From contig NW_003134838.1 of assembly GCF_000003605.2 (NCBI RefSeq), positions 217,728 to 248,679 of the forward strand: a stretch of 30,952 nucleotides of DNA, read 5' to 3'. The position numbers were made by a program, and so were the translations under genes. This document shows, piece after piece, positions 20,551-30,348 of this stretch. Below the pieces are notes generated by a model. It worked only from the letters and a program-made list of their open reading frames with translations. It did not search any database and was not told the origin of the DNA. The first letter of the stretch is position 1. The number at the start of each line of letters is the position of its first letter. Source of the DNA: Saccoglossus kowalevskii. Lineage: Eukaryota; Hemichordata; Enteropneusta; Harrimaniidae.

Positions 20551-23500
20551 GTTAGTAAACGAGCGAACCGTGTTCATGTTGGGTTTATTTTACATAAATA
20601 GCAGTACCGTCACCGGCTCTACGTTACGGCTTACGTTACAGACGATACACAATCGCCAGCCTAGGATGATGTGTAACATCCACCGTCACAGGCGCGTGAT
20701 GAGGATGTGTACGTTACGTCAAATTGTCGGCGAGATATTGTTGCTATGTTTATCTGCTTCACTTCATGACTCCAAACAAAACAACGTTGAAAATTACAAT
20801 ATTGAGAGGGAGAACACTCTTGTTACCATTAGTAACACTCTATATTGTTATAAATTATTATAATCTACTAACTGTCCAGGTATCTAGAATATGAGAGATG
20901 ACAATTATTAACTACATCAAAACTAATCAATATATACTCAACAAACCAAAAACACTGCAGTTTTTTGTGGTCAAACCACTGGCGTTTGGTACAAATTAAT
21001 AACAATAAGCTAAAACAATCATTAATAGTGATGGTGTGTAGTATTAAAGCGGGAGAGTCGTCATCTGCGCATGCGTCAGATGGCCATAGCGTGTCATTGT
21101 TTACAAACAAGCGTCTACCCATGAGCCTTTGTGTTTTTAGCGTGTGTTGTTATCGTCGCTTGGAACTCAATTCCCGTGCGTGCGCAGGTGACGACCTTCC
21201 CGTTTTAAGCATATAAATAATGATGATACTAGAATTCTGATTTTTGAGTATGGAAAAAAAAATCAATGACTAAAGCTGAGAAAAAAAATATCTCTGTTTC
21301 TCGTTTCCGCGCGCATCATTTTGAACTATGCGCCTCGGGCGTGTTTTTCCTTCTAAAGCATTCCAAAATTAGAAACATTACTTTTAGTTTATGTTAACCC
21401 TAACAAGGAAAATACTAGTAACTTGAATCCGAATCTGAGACCATCAATTTTGTGTATATATTTGCGCATGGCTAATACGATAAACTGGCCATCATTCCCA
21501 GGCAGTGTTGAAAAGTTGCTGCAACAGTCAAGGCTCCTTTCGTAGACATTGAAAATATGTAATACTTTTATCATATTATATTCATACAGATAACAATAGA
21601 ATTCAACCTTACATAAAATACTATGAACCTGTCAACTACAAGAACATACATACCCCATCCAATCTGGCGCGACACAAGAGAGACACAGCAAGGGATTCCG
21701 TGATAAAAGTGCAATTCACTGCTTTCAGTAGGTAAGTTTAAAAGCAGTCAGACTCAGAAGAGTTTGTTTTGTCTTTTCAACATATATTCAAACAAATGTC
21801 AGCTAGCTGCAAACTCTGGGAAGGCCACTCAACTCGAAGTCTGGTACACAACCTTAAAGGAAAAAAACATGTAATTAGACTGGGGTAAATATGCCAGGGC
21901 ATGTTACATGTTTAGTGGTATAAATTGCTGTGTTCAAATATCCAACATACTTTCCAAGAAAATCCTTGTGAAAAGATCAAAAATATCTCTTTTTAGGCTT
22001 CTCCGTAGCAGAAATGAACTTTTCTGCTGTGTTTTTCCAACTTATGGCATTCATCATGTCAAGCTCCCTACTTATTTATCATCTTCAGAACCTAAATACA
22101 TGTTAGTGTTATAGATATGTGATGACTATGACACATGAACATGTCTGTTTGCATAGTATCGTATTGCAATTATGACACATGCAATACAAAATTAACTTTT
22201 ACCCTTCCCCAAAATTAAACGACCTGTGTTTCTAGGCGTTGGTTGTAATGATAGACTGCCCCTTATTGAATGGCTCAGAACAGAAATGAATCATTGTGAA
22301 TCAAGGTACGCACGGCCGAGTGGGAAGCTAGCACCAGCATTCAGACGTACTTAAAAGCATTGAAATTTTTATGTTTTATTTTTTTCCACAATGTTTGCGT
22401 AAATTCAGACCATCAAATATTTCATGCAATAAAGGTTCCCTATAAAGCTGTGAATGTTCTGAGATTGCAACTTCAGGCCAAAGCACACTCTGCCATGGCA
22501 TAGGCTGCTCCCAAATCAAACTCTCAGTAGGTGATTTCAAAAGTATATCAGTATACGTTGTATGTTGTGGCTGTACCGGTACTTCATAATATAACATGCA
22601 ATCTACATGTAAATTATAGGGTATTAGATCAACACATCCCTTTCTATGTATCCATGCATAGCAATGTAATTTTGATATTGAAGACTGTTATTTCTTACAA
22701 CTAGTAATACATGTATAAGCCTAAAAATACATCGTTATTGTCACAGTCATTAGTATTTAGGATAATTGTTTTGTTTTTCAGAGAATTCAAGCTGCTGTTA
22801 TCAGCAAACAGTGGTATTTTTTCACCTGGGGCCACTTTATCTATTATTGGAAAAGGCAGCAACAAAACCCAAATTATCAGTTCAAAACAATTGGGTGTTT
22901 ACAAGGGTATATTAGAAGGTGAGCACTTGCACATTCCAACTACATTCGTCATCTGCCAAAGCTTATAAATAAGTTAAATTAAAGAGGATCAACAAAATAT
23001 GTCTGTGTATAAAGTATTATTATACATCTAGCTAAGAAAACAATAGAATAAACTGATCTATAAATTGCGAATACGGTAATTAGTAAATGTACGGCAAATG
23101 ATCACACGATTGGTTTGATGTACTTTCCAATACCTTTAAACATGAATGTTACTTTTCAGAGGTAGAGATGTGACATTCTATGGTATTATGGTGGTCATTT
23201 TGGATTTACACGAATTAGCAAAATTTCCCATCGATGACGTGTCATCATGCATATCGACCTCAGTGTTTGGTTCTAGACAATGGCAGGCTTAGCCCTAGGG
23301 AACCTACATGTATTTGGCTTCAAGACTAACATGTCATTGACAAATGCTGCCCATGTTGTATCTCAACAACATTGTGTTAAGCAATGCTCGTTGAAGTCAT
23401 TTTATAGACTTCCCAGTTTATTATGCTGGTTTGGGAACCTATCAGTGTGCCCTTATTTTTGTAGGAATTCCGGAGTCACAAAAGAAATCTCCAAAATTAG

Positions 23501-26500
23501 GTTTGAGTCAGCTTGTTGACTGCTGGGGAAGTTGGTGTTAAAAAAAAAATGAAATTATATGTGACTGTGTAGGTAGACACAAACAAAATTGTTGGGGCCT
23601 ATGATTTCTTTTGTTTTTTTAACTTATTTTGTTTATAAGTGTAAATTTCATTTTATCAAATTACAAATTTCATAACTATAGTATGTTGTTTTTCAAAATC
23701 TCTATACCAATGACAAGCAAGTGAATTAATTAGCACAAGTAGTTGCAACACAGCAAATCTTTTTGCATTAGTGGTAGGTCATATAGGCTTAGAGGGTACA
23801 TTGGTACCTTGGTGTTTGTGGATGTTCATCTGATGTTTTTTGCATCTATTGTACATTATGAATAATGCATGTATAAAGATTGAATGCATTCATGCAAAGT
23901 GTGTCAGACATGTGGCTCAAGAACACGCTTTGTAATATGGTTTTAATTAAATCCCTTTATTCTGTTTTTGCTGTTAGATGAACCTACAACATCAGTTGTT
24001 CATGGGCATTTACAAGCTGGCGTATTTAATGGTGTTATAAAAACACAGGAAGAACATTTTCATGTTGAACCAGCTAAGCAACACTTCAACCAGTCACAAG
24101 CTTTTCAATCTATTATTTTTAAGGGAAGTGATGTGCACTGGAATGACACTGATCATGAACATGGGTGTGGTCTGAGAGGAGAAATTGAGAAAAAGTTAAA
24201 CAAAATACAAACATCAGCATGGCAGAATTCTGACAGTAATAATATGCATCAGTGGCCAAGAAATAAAAACATCAAATTATCGGTTTACAAACAATCACAG
24301 TTAAAAGAATTATTGAAAAACGCTACCCAGAATAAGTTATTTAAGAGAATCAGGAATGAAACAAATAGTGTTAGTCGTCAGCATGAAAAAAGTAAGGAAA
24401 ATAATATTCACAACAATCATAGTACAGGACAAAATATTTATTCAAGAGATGCAAATATACATGATGATTCAGACACCAGTAAATCCAGCAGAAGGAAAAG
24501 ATCTATGCCATCTACTGTAGTTACATGTCCACTGTATCTTGTTGCTGACCATACATTTTATAAGCACGTTGGAGATAACAATGCAGCTACCACACTGGCT
24601 GAAATGGCGTACTATATACAGGAAGTTGATAATGTATACAGAAGTACAGATTTCAATGGTGATGGTGTAGGTAAGGCATTTTAATATACTTACAGTGTAC
24701 ATGTGGTTTATAGTCAATGAACCAAGTTAATTCAAGTACCAATCTTATAAATCTTGTTATGAAGTAGTATGTGCCATAAACGATATGCAACACAATTAAT
24801 AGAATAACCTGGTCAATGTAATGTTTGTAAGCCAATAAAGACAGACACCTGTACAACACGTGTGGCCACATCCAAGCTTTATTCCAGACCATACTACCAA
24901 AAAACTACAGACTCCCTAGCATCATTGTCATTCTTAATATATTACAATCAAAAGTTGTTTTCAAACAGTCGAACATTACCGAGCATTTATGTTGATTCGA
25001 CTGTGGTTTAGATTTTAGCATCCAGGGGTGTCATCAAGCTCAAATTCAATGGTGGGTAATCCAAACTGGATTCCCTAGAGGTGGTTTGAATCTATTTTCT
25101 TCTTAATAATTTAAGATCGATGGGGGTCTCGATCAAGTGAGCTTAACCGGGAAACAGTATTGTTTGCTAATGGATAACCCTTTGATGGGTAAACTGGTAT
25201 TCACATAGATACATATTACTGGCAACATGAACAAGTACCAAATTTTTACTATTATAAAATTATTCATTTAACAACATGCATAAATATGTTTTACAGTAGT
25301 ACTGATCTATATATTGTGCCATTCATAGGTTTGTTGTAATAATACCTGATAGAACAAATCATTCATTTTCTATACTTTAATGTAACTGAAGTAAAATGGA
25401 CTACCGTATTTTTTTTGTTTGATCGCTTTATAGGAGACAATATAGGATTTTCAATTGCTGGGGTAACAGTATTTGAGGATATCTATGATCCAAACTACAA
25501 ATTTACAGAAAATAACATTCCTGCAGCAGAGTACTTGAACAAGTTCTCAGAGTATAATTTTAATAGATATTGTATGGCAATACTGTTTTCTTATCGTGAT
25601 TTTGGTGGCGGTGTTTTGGGTCTTGCCTGGATTGGATATTCAACATGGCTAGGTCCCCCTGGAGGTATGTATTAACAATTATGCAAAATACACAAAAACA
25701 GTAATGCACACCTATAGTAACCAGCTGTCACATTGTTCTAACTTTGAACTTCGAACTACAAACTTTTGACACATTTCCTATAAATCTCATTGACAAGCAA
25801 GAATGTAATTTACACTCTGGCGCATTCGACTAACAGACTTTATCTTTTTTTCTTTTCTACAAGGAGTATGTCAGTACAGAGTGACTCTCATGAGTGATGG
25901 AAAACAGCGGAGTATGAATACAGCAATGGTAACATTATATAACTATGGTACCAGGGTACCAAGAAAAGTTACAACTATCTCTGTCATGCATGAATTGGGA
26001 CATAGTTTTGGTTCACCGGTAATAATTTGCTATATGCACAACTTTTTTTAGTCCCTATTCGGGCGCAGTCTGAAAACGAGGACTTATGGATTGACCTGTG
26101 TGTGTGTCCACCTATAAGTCATGCCTGGACTGATTACATTCAAACTTCACACATATATCATGCATAATAATGGGTATTACCGGATTCTGCCGTAAATTTG
26201 CCCAGGGCCGTTAAACGGTAGTTCGGGTTTTTAAAAAAATAAATTGGGACCAAGAAACCGCCCAGGGCAATTTTTCGGCAGTTTTTTAAGGTGTTATTTT
26301 AATCTTTTCTGATGACTAAAAGTTTTGCCGTAGTCATTGACGCCTATTCAAGAATATTGATGTTTATTGTGACTACTACAGACTAGCATGAATGGGTTAG
26401 CTTCATTTCGACAATGAGCTGTTATCGCTGTAAACAATGTTAAATTCTTCTTCAAATGCTCAGTTTATCTTTTGAAAACAACTATTTTTTTTATTTAAAA

Positions 26501-28638
26501 ACAAATCATGCCGCTTTCCCATAAAAACCCAAGCCAAAAGATCGTACAACATCGACAAATCTCTTCCGTGCTGGTGTTCAGTAACATTAACATATTTAAA
26601 TGAGCTATGGTATTTTGAACACGTTGGCATCATCCATCGTTTTCATTGGTTAATTATCGATTTGACCTGTCAGGTCAAAGAAAACCGTCATTCGCTTATG
26701 ATGAAATAAGTTGAAATTTATTTGCATTTCATAACAATTCAATGTATTTATTTTTTGCACATTATTATAATCATTACTAGGTAATAATTAACAATTGTGA
26801 AATGCAGCATGACTGGATTGCGCTACCGCGATCATTTGCTACTATTTGCAATGCAGTTGGGTTCGTTTGTATTTGAAACTTCTTTTAGAATATACTTTCG
26901 TTACTTATAAAATTAAACCCAATAATTGTATTTGGCGCACAAGGTTCGTTAATGTGATTTTTTTTTTAGAAAGATGCGCGGTCTACTTTTTAATCCAGCA
27001 AGAAAAAAATGTAAAAAATTTTAGATTAGCTTCTGCAATAGTTTCTTTCGTGCGTGGAAAATCGATGTAGGTGGATTTTTCAATAAAAATATAAGCCCCC
27101 TAAAAATATTTGATGATAAATTTTTGAAAACTTGAACCCCAAATAAGGGCCCACCAGCCGTGAAACCGCCCGCTGGCAGGGCAATTTTTTTGCATGGGTG
27201 AATTTACGGCAGAATCCGGTATACATATGAACATCAATTTGTTTCACTATCTGATTCACGCTGGCCGATTGGCGGCCATTTTTGTGCTGGATAATCATCA
27301 AAATCAAGCAATTGTGGCATTCAGGAACTGGATCTCTGTTGTTTACAGATGGATTTTTTTGGAACTCTGTACATGTGTTGGACATTATTGGTTCCTGATG
27401 CACGTCATTTTGATTATTGATAGTCATTTTTTTTTAGTGAATGCGGTTCTAGTGCCATATCTCTAACATGTTTTTCTGATTAAGTTAAAATTTTATATAT
27501 TCATTATACATCATGTCATAGATGTACAGATATATTTGTTTGTCTATTCAATTCAAAATGGCCGATCAGTGGCCATTTTGTTTTAATTAATTCAAGAGCA
27601 ATATCTCTCAATATAGACAAGCACTCGCTTGACAATCAGATGCAAGATGACTAAATGAAAGTCATTTTAATGTTAAATTATCATAATCAAGGATCAGTTT
27701 CTGGATCCATATCTCTGACATGTTTATGTTCAACTATTTTACTTGAAACAAAACTATATACATGTATCTTAAATTTGATAACTAACAGTGACTGCCATGC
27801 ATGGCTTGTTTTTTATTGAAGCATAGATAATAGAACAAATTATTACTTTCCCCTCATCTTTGGACTTAAACGTAATATTTTATGTTTGTGTTACTGTCCT
27901 AAACTATTTTCAGTACTATAGTTTTTACTAGTAGCATCTATACTTTTTAATAAGTAAATGCAACATTGGGCCATTCCAGTTTATATCATTCCAGTTGATG
28001 AGCTTGTGTGTTTAATTCATACAGGGTAAAATTTCCATGGGTGTATAAGTCATACAAAGTTTTATTTCCAAATCACCATTCACCATACAGTAATGGAAAT
28101 CCAAAACTATAGTTCCTACCCGGTACTTATGGTGTTAATGAGTTCCATTGTGCAACCATACAGAGTAGGATTTCCAAATATAACTCTCATCATATGCTAA
28201 TTTACCAAGTTCAAAATTTTATATTTGATAATGGAAATCCATATAAACTGAAATGGTCCATTATCAACATTTTTGTTTTAATAGTTGATAGGGAGACTAA
28301 ACTTTTCAACTTAAAAAAACCCAAAACCTTTCAACTTATTTAACTGGAGGTGCAGCAGATATAAGCTTCTTCAACTTAGTACTGAGGGGATTCACATTTC
28401 TTTATTGGTGAAAACTGATGAATAACATATTTGTATACATTTATTAATATAATAGTTATGACTTATTTTCAGCATGATCCAAAAAACAGAGTATGTTCAC
28501 CAGGTGGGGAGTATGGAAATTATTTGATGTATTCTAAATCCACTGATGGTAGCAAGGCCAATAATTATGTGTTTTCCCAATGCTCTAAGGCATACATGAC
28601 TCCTGTTATTACCACAAAGGGAAGTAGATGCTTTCAGT
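20460..28638 (+). CDS. ADAM10: ADAM10-like metalloproteinase, 5' part (7 coding exons; continues beyond window)
   Basis: join(20460..20550,21590..21731,22782..22918,23978..24670,25434..25664,25864..26018,28473..28638), 538 codons plus one base. Order: signal peptide (1-30); prodomain starting YIKYYEPVNY with a basic RHKR site; HFHVEPAKQHF (ADAM10 has FYVEPAERY); cysteine-switch Cys187 (HGCGLR); a long N/K/S-rich linker; furin site RRKR (295-298); then the catalytic domain, with VYRSTDF, RDFGGGVLGLAWIG, NYGTRVPRKV, the zinc motif HELGHSFGSPHD (His474, Glu475, His478, His484) and Met-turn NYLMYSKST. Exon phases are consistent at all six junctions. SPHD and NYG-VP-KV favour ADAM10/Kuzbanian over ADAM17. 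ADAM10 is a type I membrane sheddase that matures in the Golgi and cuts Notch and other surface proteins. Here the catalytic domain looks more divergent from human ADAM10 than expected for a strict orthologue, so a lineage-specific paralogue is possible. All zinc ligands and the catalytic Glu are present. Confidence 0.9.
20551..21589 (+). other. ADAM intron 1, CpG-rich, with NRF1-like and X-box motifs
   Basis: The 5' part is rich in CpG (20568-20740 and 21050-21370). Motifs seen: TGCGCATGCG (21066-21075) set between CATCTG and CAGATG, GTGCGTGCGCAGG (about 21176), TTACGTCA (about 20715), the RFX-type GTTACCATTAGTAAC (20822-20836), and TTGTTTACAAACAA (21097-21110, forkhead-like). No coding exon recognised. 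Confidence 0.5.
21590..21731 (+). CDS. ADAM10: ADAM10-like exon 2 (start of prodomain)
   Basis: Not an ATG-initiated ORF; found by reading in phase. After CATACAG it encodes NNRIQPYIKYYEPVNY...HKRDTARDSVIKVQFTAFS and ends AGTAG|GTAAGT in phase 2. It aligns with YIRHYEGLSY and the RAKR region of ADAM10. The RHKR here may be the upstream proprotein-convertase site. The phases agree with exons 1 and 3, which makes this exon secure although it is only 142 bp. Confidence 0.88.
21732..22781 (+). other. ADAM intron 2
   Basis: A 1,050-bp intron, GTAAGT to TTTTTCAG. No exon or clear element seen. A tRNA A-box-like string (GGCCGAGTGGGAAGC, about 22314) has no matching B box. Confidence 0.8.
22782..22918 (+). 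CDS. ADAM10: ADAM10-like exon 3 (prodomain)
   Basis: Acceptor GTTTTTCAG|AGAATTC, donor AGAAG|GTGAGC. It encodes (R)EFKLLLSANSGIFSPG through to GVYKGILE. The pattern -R-F-L-L matches the metzincin propeptide strand seen as HFNLRMKRD in ADAM10. Contains a possible N-glycosylation site (NKT). The start phase is 2 and the end phase is 1. Confidence 0.9.
22919..23977 (+). other. ADAM intron 3
   Basis: A 1,059-bp intron, GTGAGC to CTGTTAG. Nothing recognised in it. Confidence 0.8.
23978..24670 (+). CDS. ADAM10: ADAM10-like exon 4 (prodomain, cysteine switch, long linker, furin site, start of protease)
   Basis: A 693-bp exon, the longest in the gene. It encodes DEPTTSVVHGHLQAGVFNG, the HVEPA strand, Cys187 of the cysteine switch, about 110 residues rich in Asn, Lys, Ser and His, the furin site SSRRKR|S (295-298), then CPLYLVADHTFYKHVG and IQEVDNVYRSTDF. 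Acceptor TTTTTGCTGTTAG, donor GGTGTAG|GTAAGG, end phase 1. In human ADAM10 the Cys-to-furin distance is about 40 residues; here it is 111. The linker is in frame and has no stops, so it is probably a genuine low-complexity expansion and not an unspliced intron. Confidence 0.93.
24671..25433 (+). other. ADAM intron 4
   Basis: A 763-bp intron, GTAAGG to CTTTATAG. Nothing recognised beyond a small hairpin (GATCGA...TCGATC, about 25115-25134). Confidence 0.8.
25434..25664 (+). CDS. ADAM10: ADAM10-like exon 5 (catalytic domain)
   Basis: Follows CTTTATAG and encodes GDNIGFSIAGVTVFEDIYDP, then AAEYLNKFSEYNFNRYCMAI and RDFGGGVLGLAWIG, ending at GGAG|GTATGT in phase 1. It aligns with the ADAM10 stretch containing EKFLELNSE, DYCLAYVFTDRDF and GVLGLAWVG. 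The TACE/ADAM10-type fold is clear. Confidence 0.94.
25864..26018 (+). CDS. ADAM10: ADAM10-like exon 6 (first part of zinc-binding motif)
   Basis: Found by phase; not an ATG ORF. After TTTTCTACAAG it encodes VCQYRVTLMSDGKQRSMNTA, then YNYGTRVPRKVTTISVMHELGHSFGSP, and ends at CACCG|GTAATA in phase 0. It carries two zinc His residues (474, 478) and catalytic Glu475. The third zinc His is the first codon of exon 7, so the active-site motif is split exactly before HD. Confidence 0.92.
26044..26177 (+). repeat. Dispersed repeat, left part (split by transposon)
   Basis: TTAGTCCCTATTCGGGCGCAG resembles TTAGTCCCCGTTCGGACGAAG at 10205, and CATTCAAACTTCACACATAT resembles the unit of the 9862-10880 repeat. 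Continues at 27222. Confidence 0.5.
26178..27221. mobile_element. TIR DNA transposon, non-autonomous, 1,044 bp
   Basis: Perfect 21-bp terminal inverted repeats at 26178-26198 and 27201-27221 (TACCGGATTCTGCCG... and its complement). Subterminal GAAACCGCCC...GGGCAATTTTT occurs at both ends (26254, 27162) in direct orientation. No transposase-like reading frame; the 74-codon ORF at 26846 has no recognisable domain. The target duplication is not resolved. The superfamily cannot be assigned by eye. Confidence 0.85.
27222..27800 (+). repeat. Dispersed repeat, right part
   Basis: Resumes the unit interrupted at 26177: CATATGAACATCAATTTG matches CATGTCCATGACAATTTG at 10600. Then GGCCGATTGGCGGCCATTTT (27263) and ATGGCCGATCAGTGGCCATT (27558), the family's palindrome-like core. 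Confidence 0.55.
27967..28260. mobile_element. MITE, 294 bp
   Basis: The ends TGGGCCATTCCAGTTTATAT (27967-27986) and the reverse complement of ATATAAACTGAAATGGTCCA (28241-28260) match at all but 2 of 20 bases. ATT flanks both sides of the GGGCC/GGTCC ends, a possible 3-bp target duplication. No coding capacity. Confidence 0.65.
28473..28638 (+). CDS. ADAM10: ADAM10-like exon 7 (third zinc His, Met-turn)
   Basis: Acceptor TTATTTTCAG|CATGAT. It encodes HDPKNRVCSPGGEYGNYLMY, then the Met-turn region, VFSQCSKAYMTPVI and GSRCFQ, ending T|GTAAGT in phase 1. It aligns with the ADAM10 stretch from SPHDSG to NNCFVE, just before the disintegrin domain. The segment between the Cys and the Met-turn is about 9 residues shorter than in the human protein. 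The next exon should begin the disintegrin domain; none was found up to 30952. Confidence 0.92.
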
Positions 28639-29269
28639 GTAAGTTATGGTATCATGCCTTCATACATACTGTAAAACATGGTCTTTTTTAGCTAGCATTT
28701 TATTTTAACTGAGTTAGCTAATCTGCAATTTCTAAAGATGTTTCTAATTTAAATTTGCTAAAATGGCAAAGGGTTTTACAGTATTCATAATCAAATGGTA
28801 TTTGTGTCAGTCATCATAGCAACTTCAGTGATCATCAGTAAATCGTGTCTCCTAAAAAATTGTCTCACAGCCCTGTCATGCTATTCCAAATCTTAGAATA
28901 TGATTTCTGTTACAAATTACACTACTAGTATATAAACCATTTAAACTATTAGCACTAGTTGCATATAACAATTTTTTTATCTACTTTGTATAATTACTGA
29001 ATTTATAGCAATTTGAGCCGATTTAAAATATGCATTATTGAGCATATCAATGCACATATTGCAATAAATTATCAGAGAGAACTTCACACTCACCTAATTA
29101 TGTCATATTTTTGAAATGTTTTAGCACTATTAAAATTTGTATTAATAATAATATATGATTTACACTAATGAAGAAATAATCTCACCATAGAAACTTGTGT
29201 GAAAAAGTCAGTTTTCACCATTTTCATGAGATTTTGGACTCTTGGTCTGGTGACCTTTTTTCAGTTCCG

Positions 29270-29640
29270 CTGTCGACTTTGTCGAGTGGAGCTTATCATA
29301 TGAGTGATTGTCCGTCTGTCGTCGTCTGTGTCAATGTTTTATATTTTCAACTTCTTCTTGAAAACTACAAGCCTGAATGCTTTGATACTTGGTGTATATG
29401 TACCTTGGGTAGACCTCTCTCAGGTTTGCTCATTTCATGATGATATCTTTCTGTTCTTTAATTGTAATGTGCATTGCTAACAGCGGAGCTATCTCAGCCG
29501 ACAGGCTGCTTGTTAGCTCCCGTGAAACGGAGCTTATGTGGTACCAGTGTCTGTGACTCTGTGACTAAAATTTGTTCCACTGATAACTCAAGATCTACGA
29601 TTTCAATTCAAATGAAATTTGGCACACAGCTAATATATGA
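29270..29640 (+). repeat. Dispersed repeat, head module copy
   Basis: Shares GAGCTTATCATATGAGTGAT (29289-29308) and AATGTGCATTGCTAACAGCG (29465-29484) with 9862-10190, in the same orientation; GAAATTTGGCACACA follows, as in the other copies. Confidence 0.65.
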
Positions 29641-30138
29641 TGAGTAGATGCGCTGATTAGATTTTGGTGCAATTCCATGCATATTAATTAGTCAATTATT
29701 GCATTAATTAATTTATAACTTAGAGTCTTTAAAGTTTCTTAACAAATATTTGACTATGGTGAGTAGCCTAATTTGCATGTTGCAATAACGTATTGTGTCG
29801 CAAAAAAAAAAAACTGGTAATTTTTCATTGGAAGGTCTGCAAAATTGCGAATTTTAGTATATAATGATTTATTATATCATGATGGATGTTATTTGAGCAG
29901 ATACAGCGAGTTACAAGAGTGACGCGGCCATTTTTTTCAGTTTGACGAAAAAGCATTACCCTCCCCGATTTTCATGAATGCAAGTTCAATTTCACTTTGT
30001 GCGTCATATTCATCAATAGAAATAATCAAAGACAGATGCCGTACAACTTTCTGCCAATCTTGATTCGTAAATGTGCTGGTTACATGTACAGTGTTCTCCT
30101 CGGCCCGCGTCGCTTAGACAATAGCCGCGTAACTTTCA

Positions 30139-30348
30139 TTTCGCATGCGATTCTGCAGTGCTCTCATCAGGTCTTTTAAGGGTATCTGGTCCGATACTGT
30201 TCTTTCTTTCCACGATACTGTTTCCCTCAAGCTGGTCCGTTTTCAGGCCATTGTTTTGCAATGATGAATCAGAACAGAACAATTCGTGTGAACTGATCGA
30301 TCCTAACTTATTATCTGGATACTTGTATTCACCTGCAGATACTTCGGC
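30139..30348 (-). other. Possible minus-strand terminal coding exon (unrecognised, weak)
   Basis: A 70-codon stop-free minus-strand frame ending in TGA (complement of 30136-30138). It would begin just after CATGCTTGAAAGTAG, a passable acceptor with a preceding pyrimidine-rich tract. The product is hydrophilic and rich in Ser, Asp, Glu, Lys and Asn (for example SSLQNNGLKTDQLEGNS). A minus-strand AATAAA lies about 270 bp downstream. There is no ATG and no family match I can name; the opposite strand is open too, so chance is quite possible. Confidence 0.18.

Larger units (their letters stand above)
26019..28472 (+). other. ADAM intron 6, transposon-rich
   Basis: A 2,454-bp phase-0 intron between the GSP and HD codons of the zinc motif. 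It holds a dispersed repeat (26044-26177 and 27222-27800) interrupted by a 1,044-bp TIR element (26178-27221), and a further MITE (27967-28260). No exon seen in it. Confidence 0.85.

Noticed and set aside
20492-20863. 123-codon ORF overlapping ADAM exon 1 in another frame
   Set aside because: Starts at a TTG, not ATG; runs into CpG-rich intron 1; explained by the signal-peptide exon in the correct frame.
22305-22350. tRNA or tRNA-derived SINE (A-box-like GGCCGAGTGG)
   Set aside because: No B box at the right distance and no cloverleaf could be drawn.
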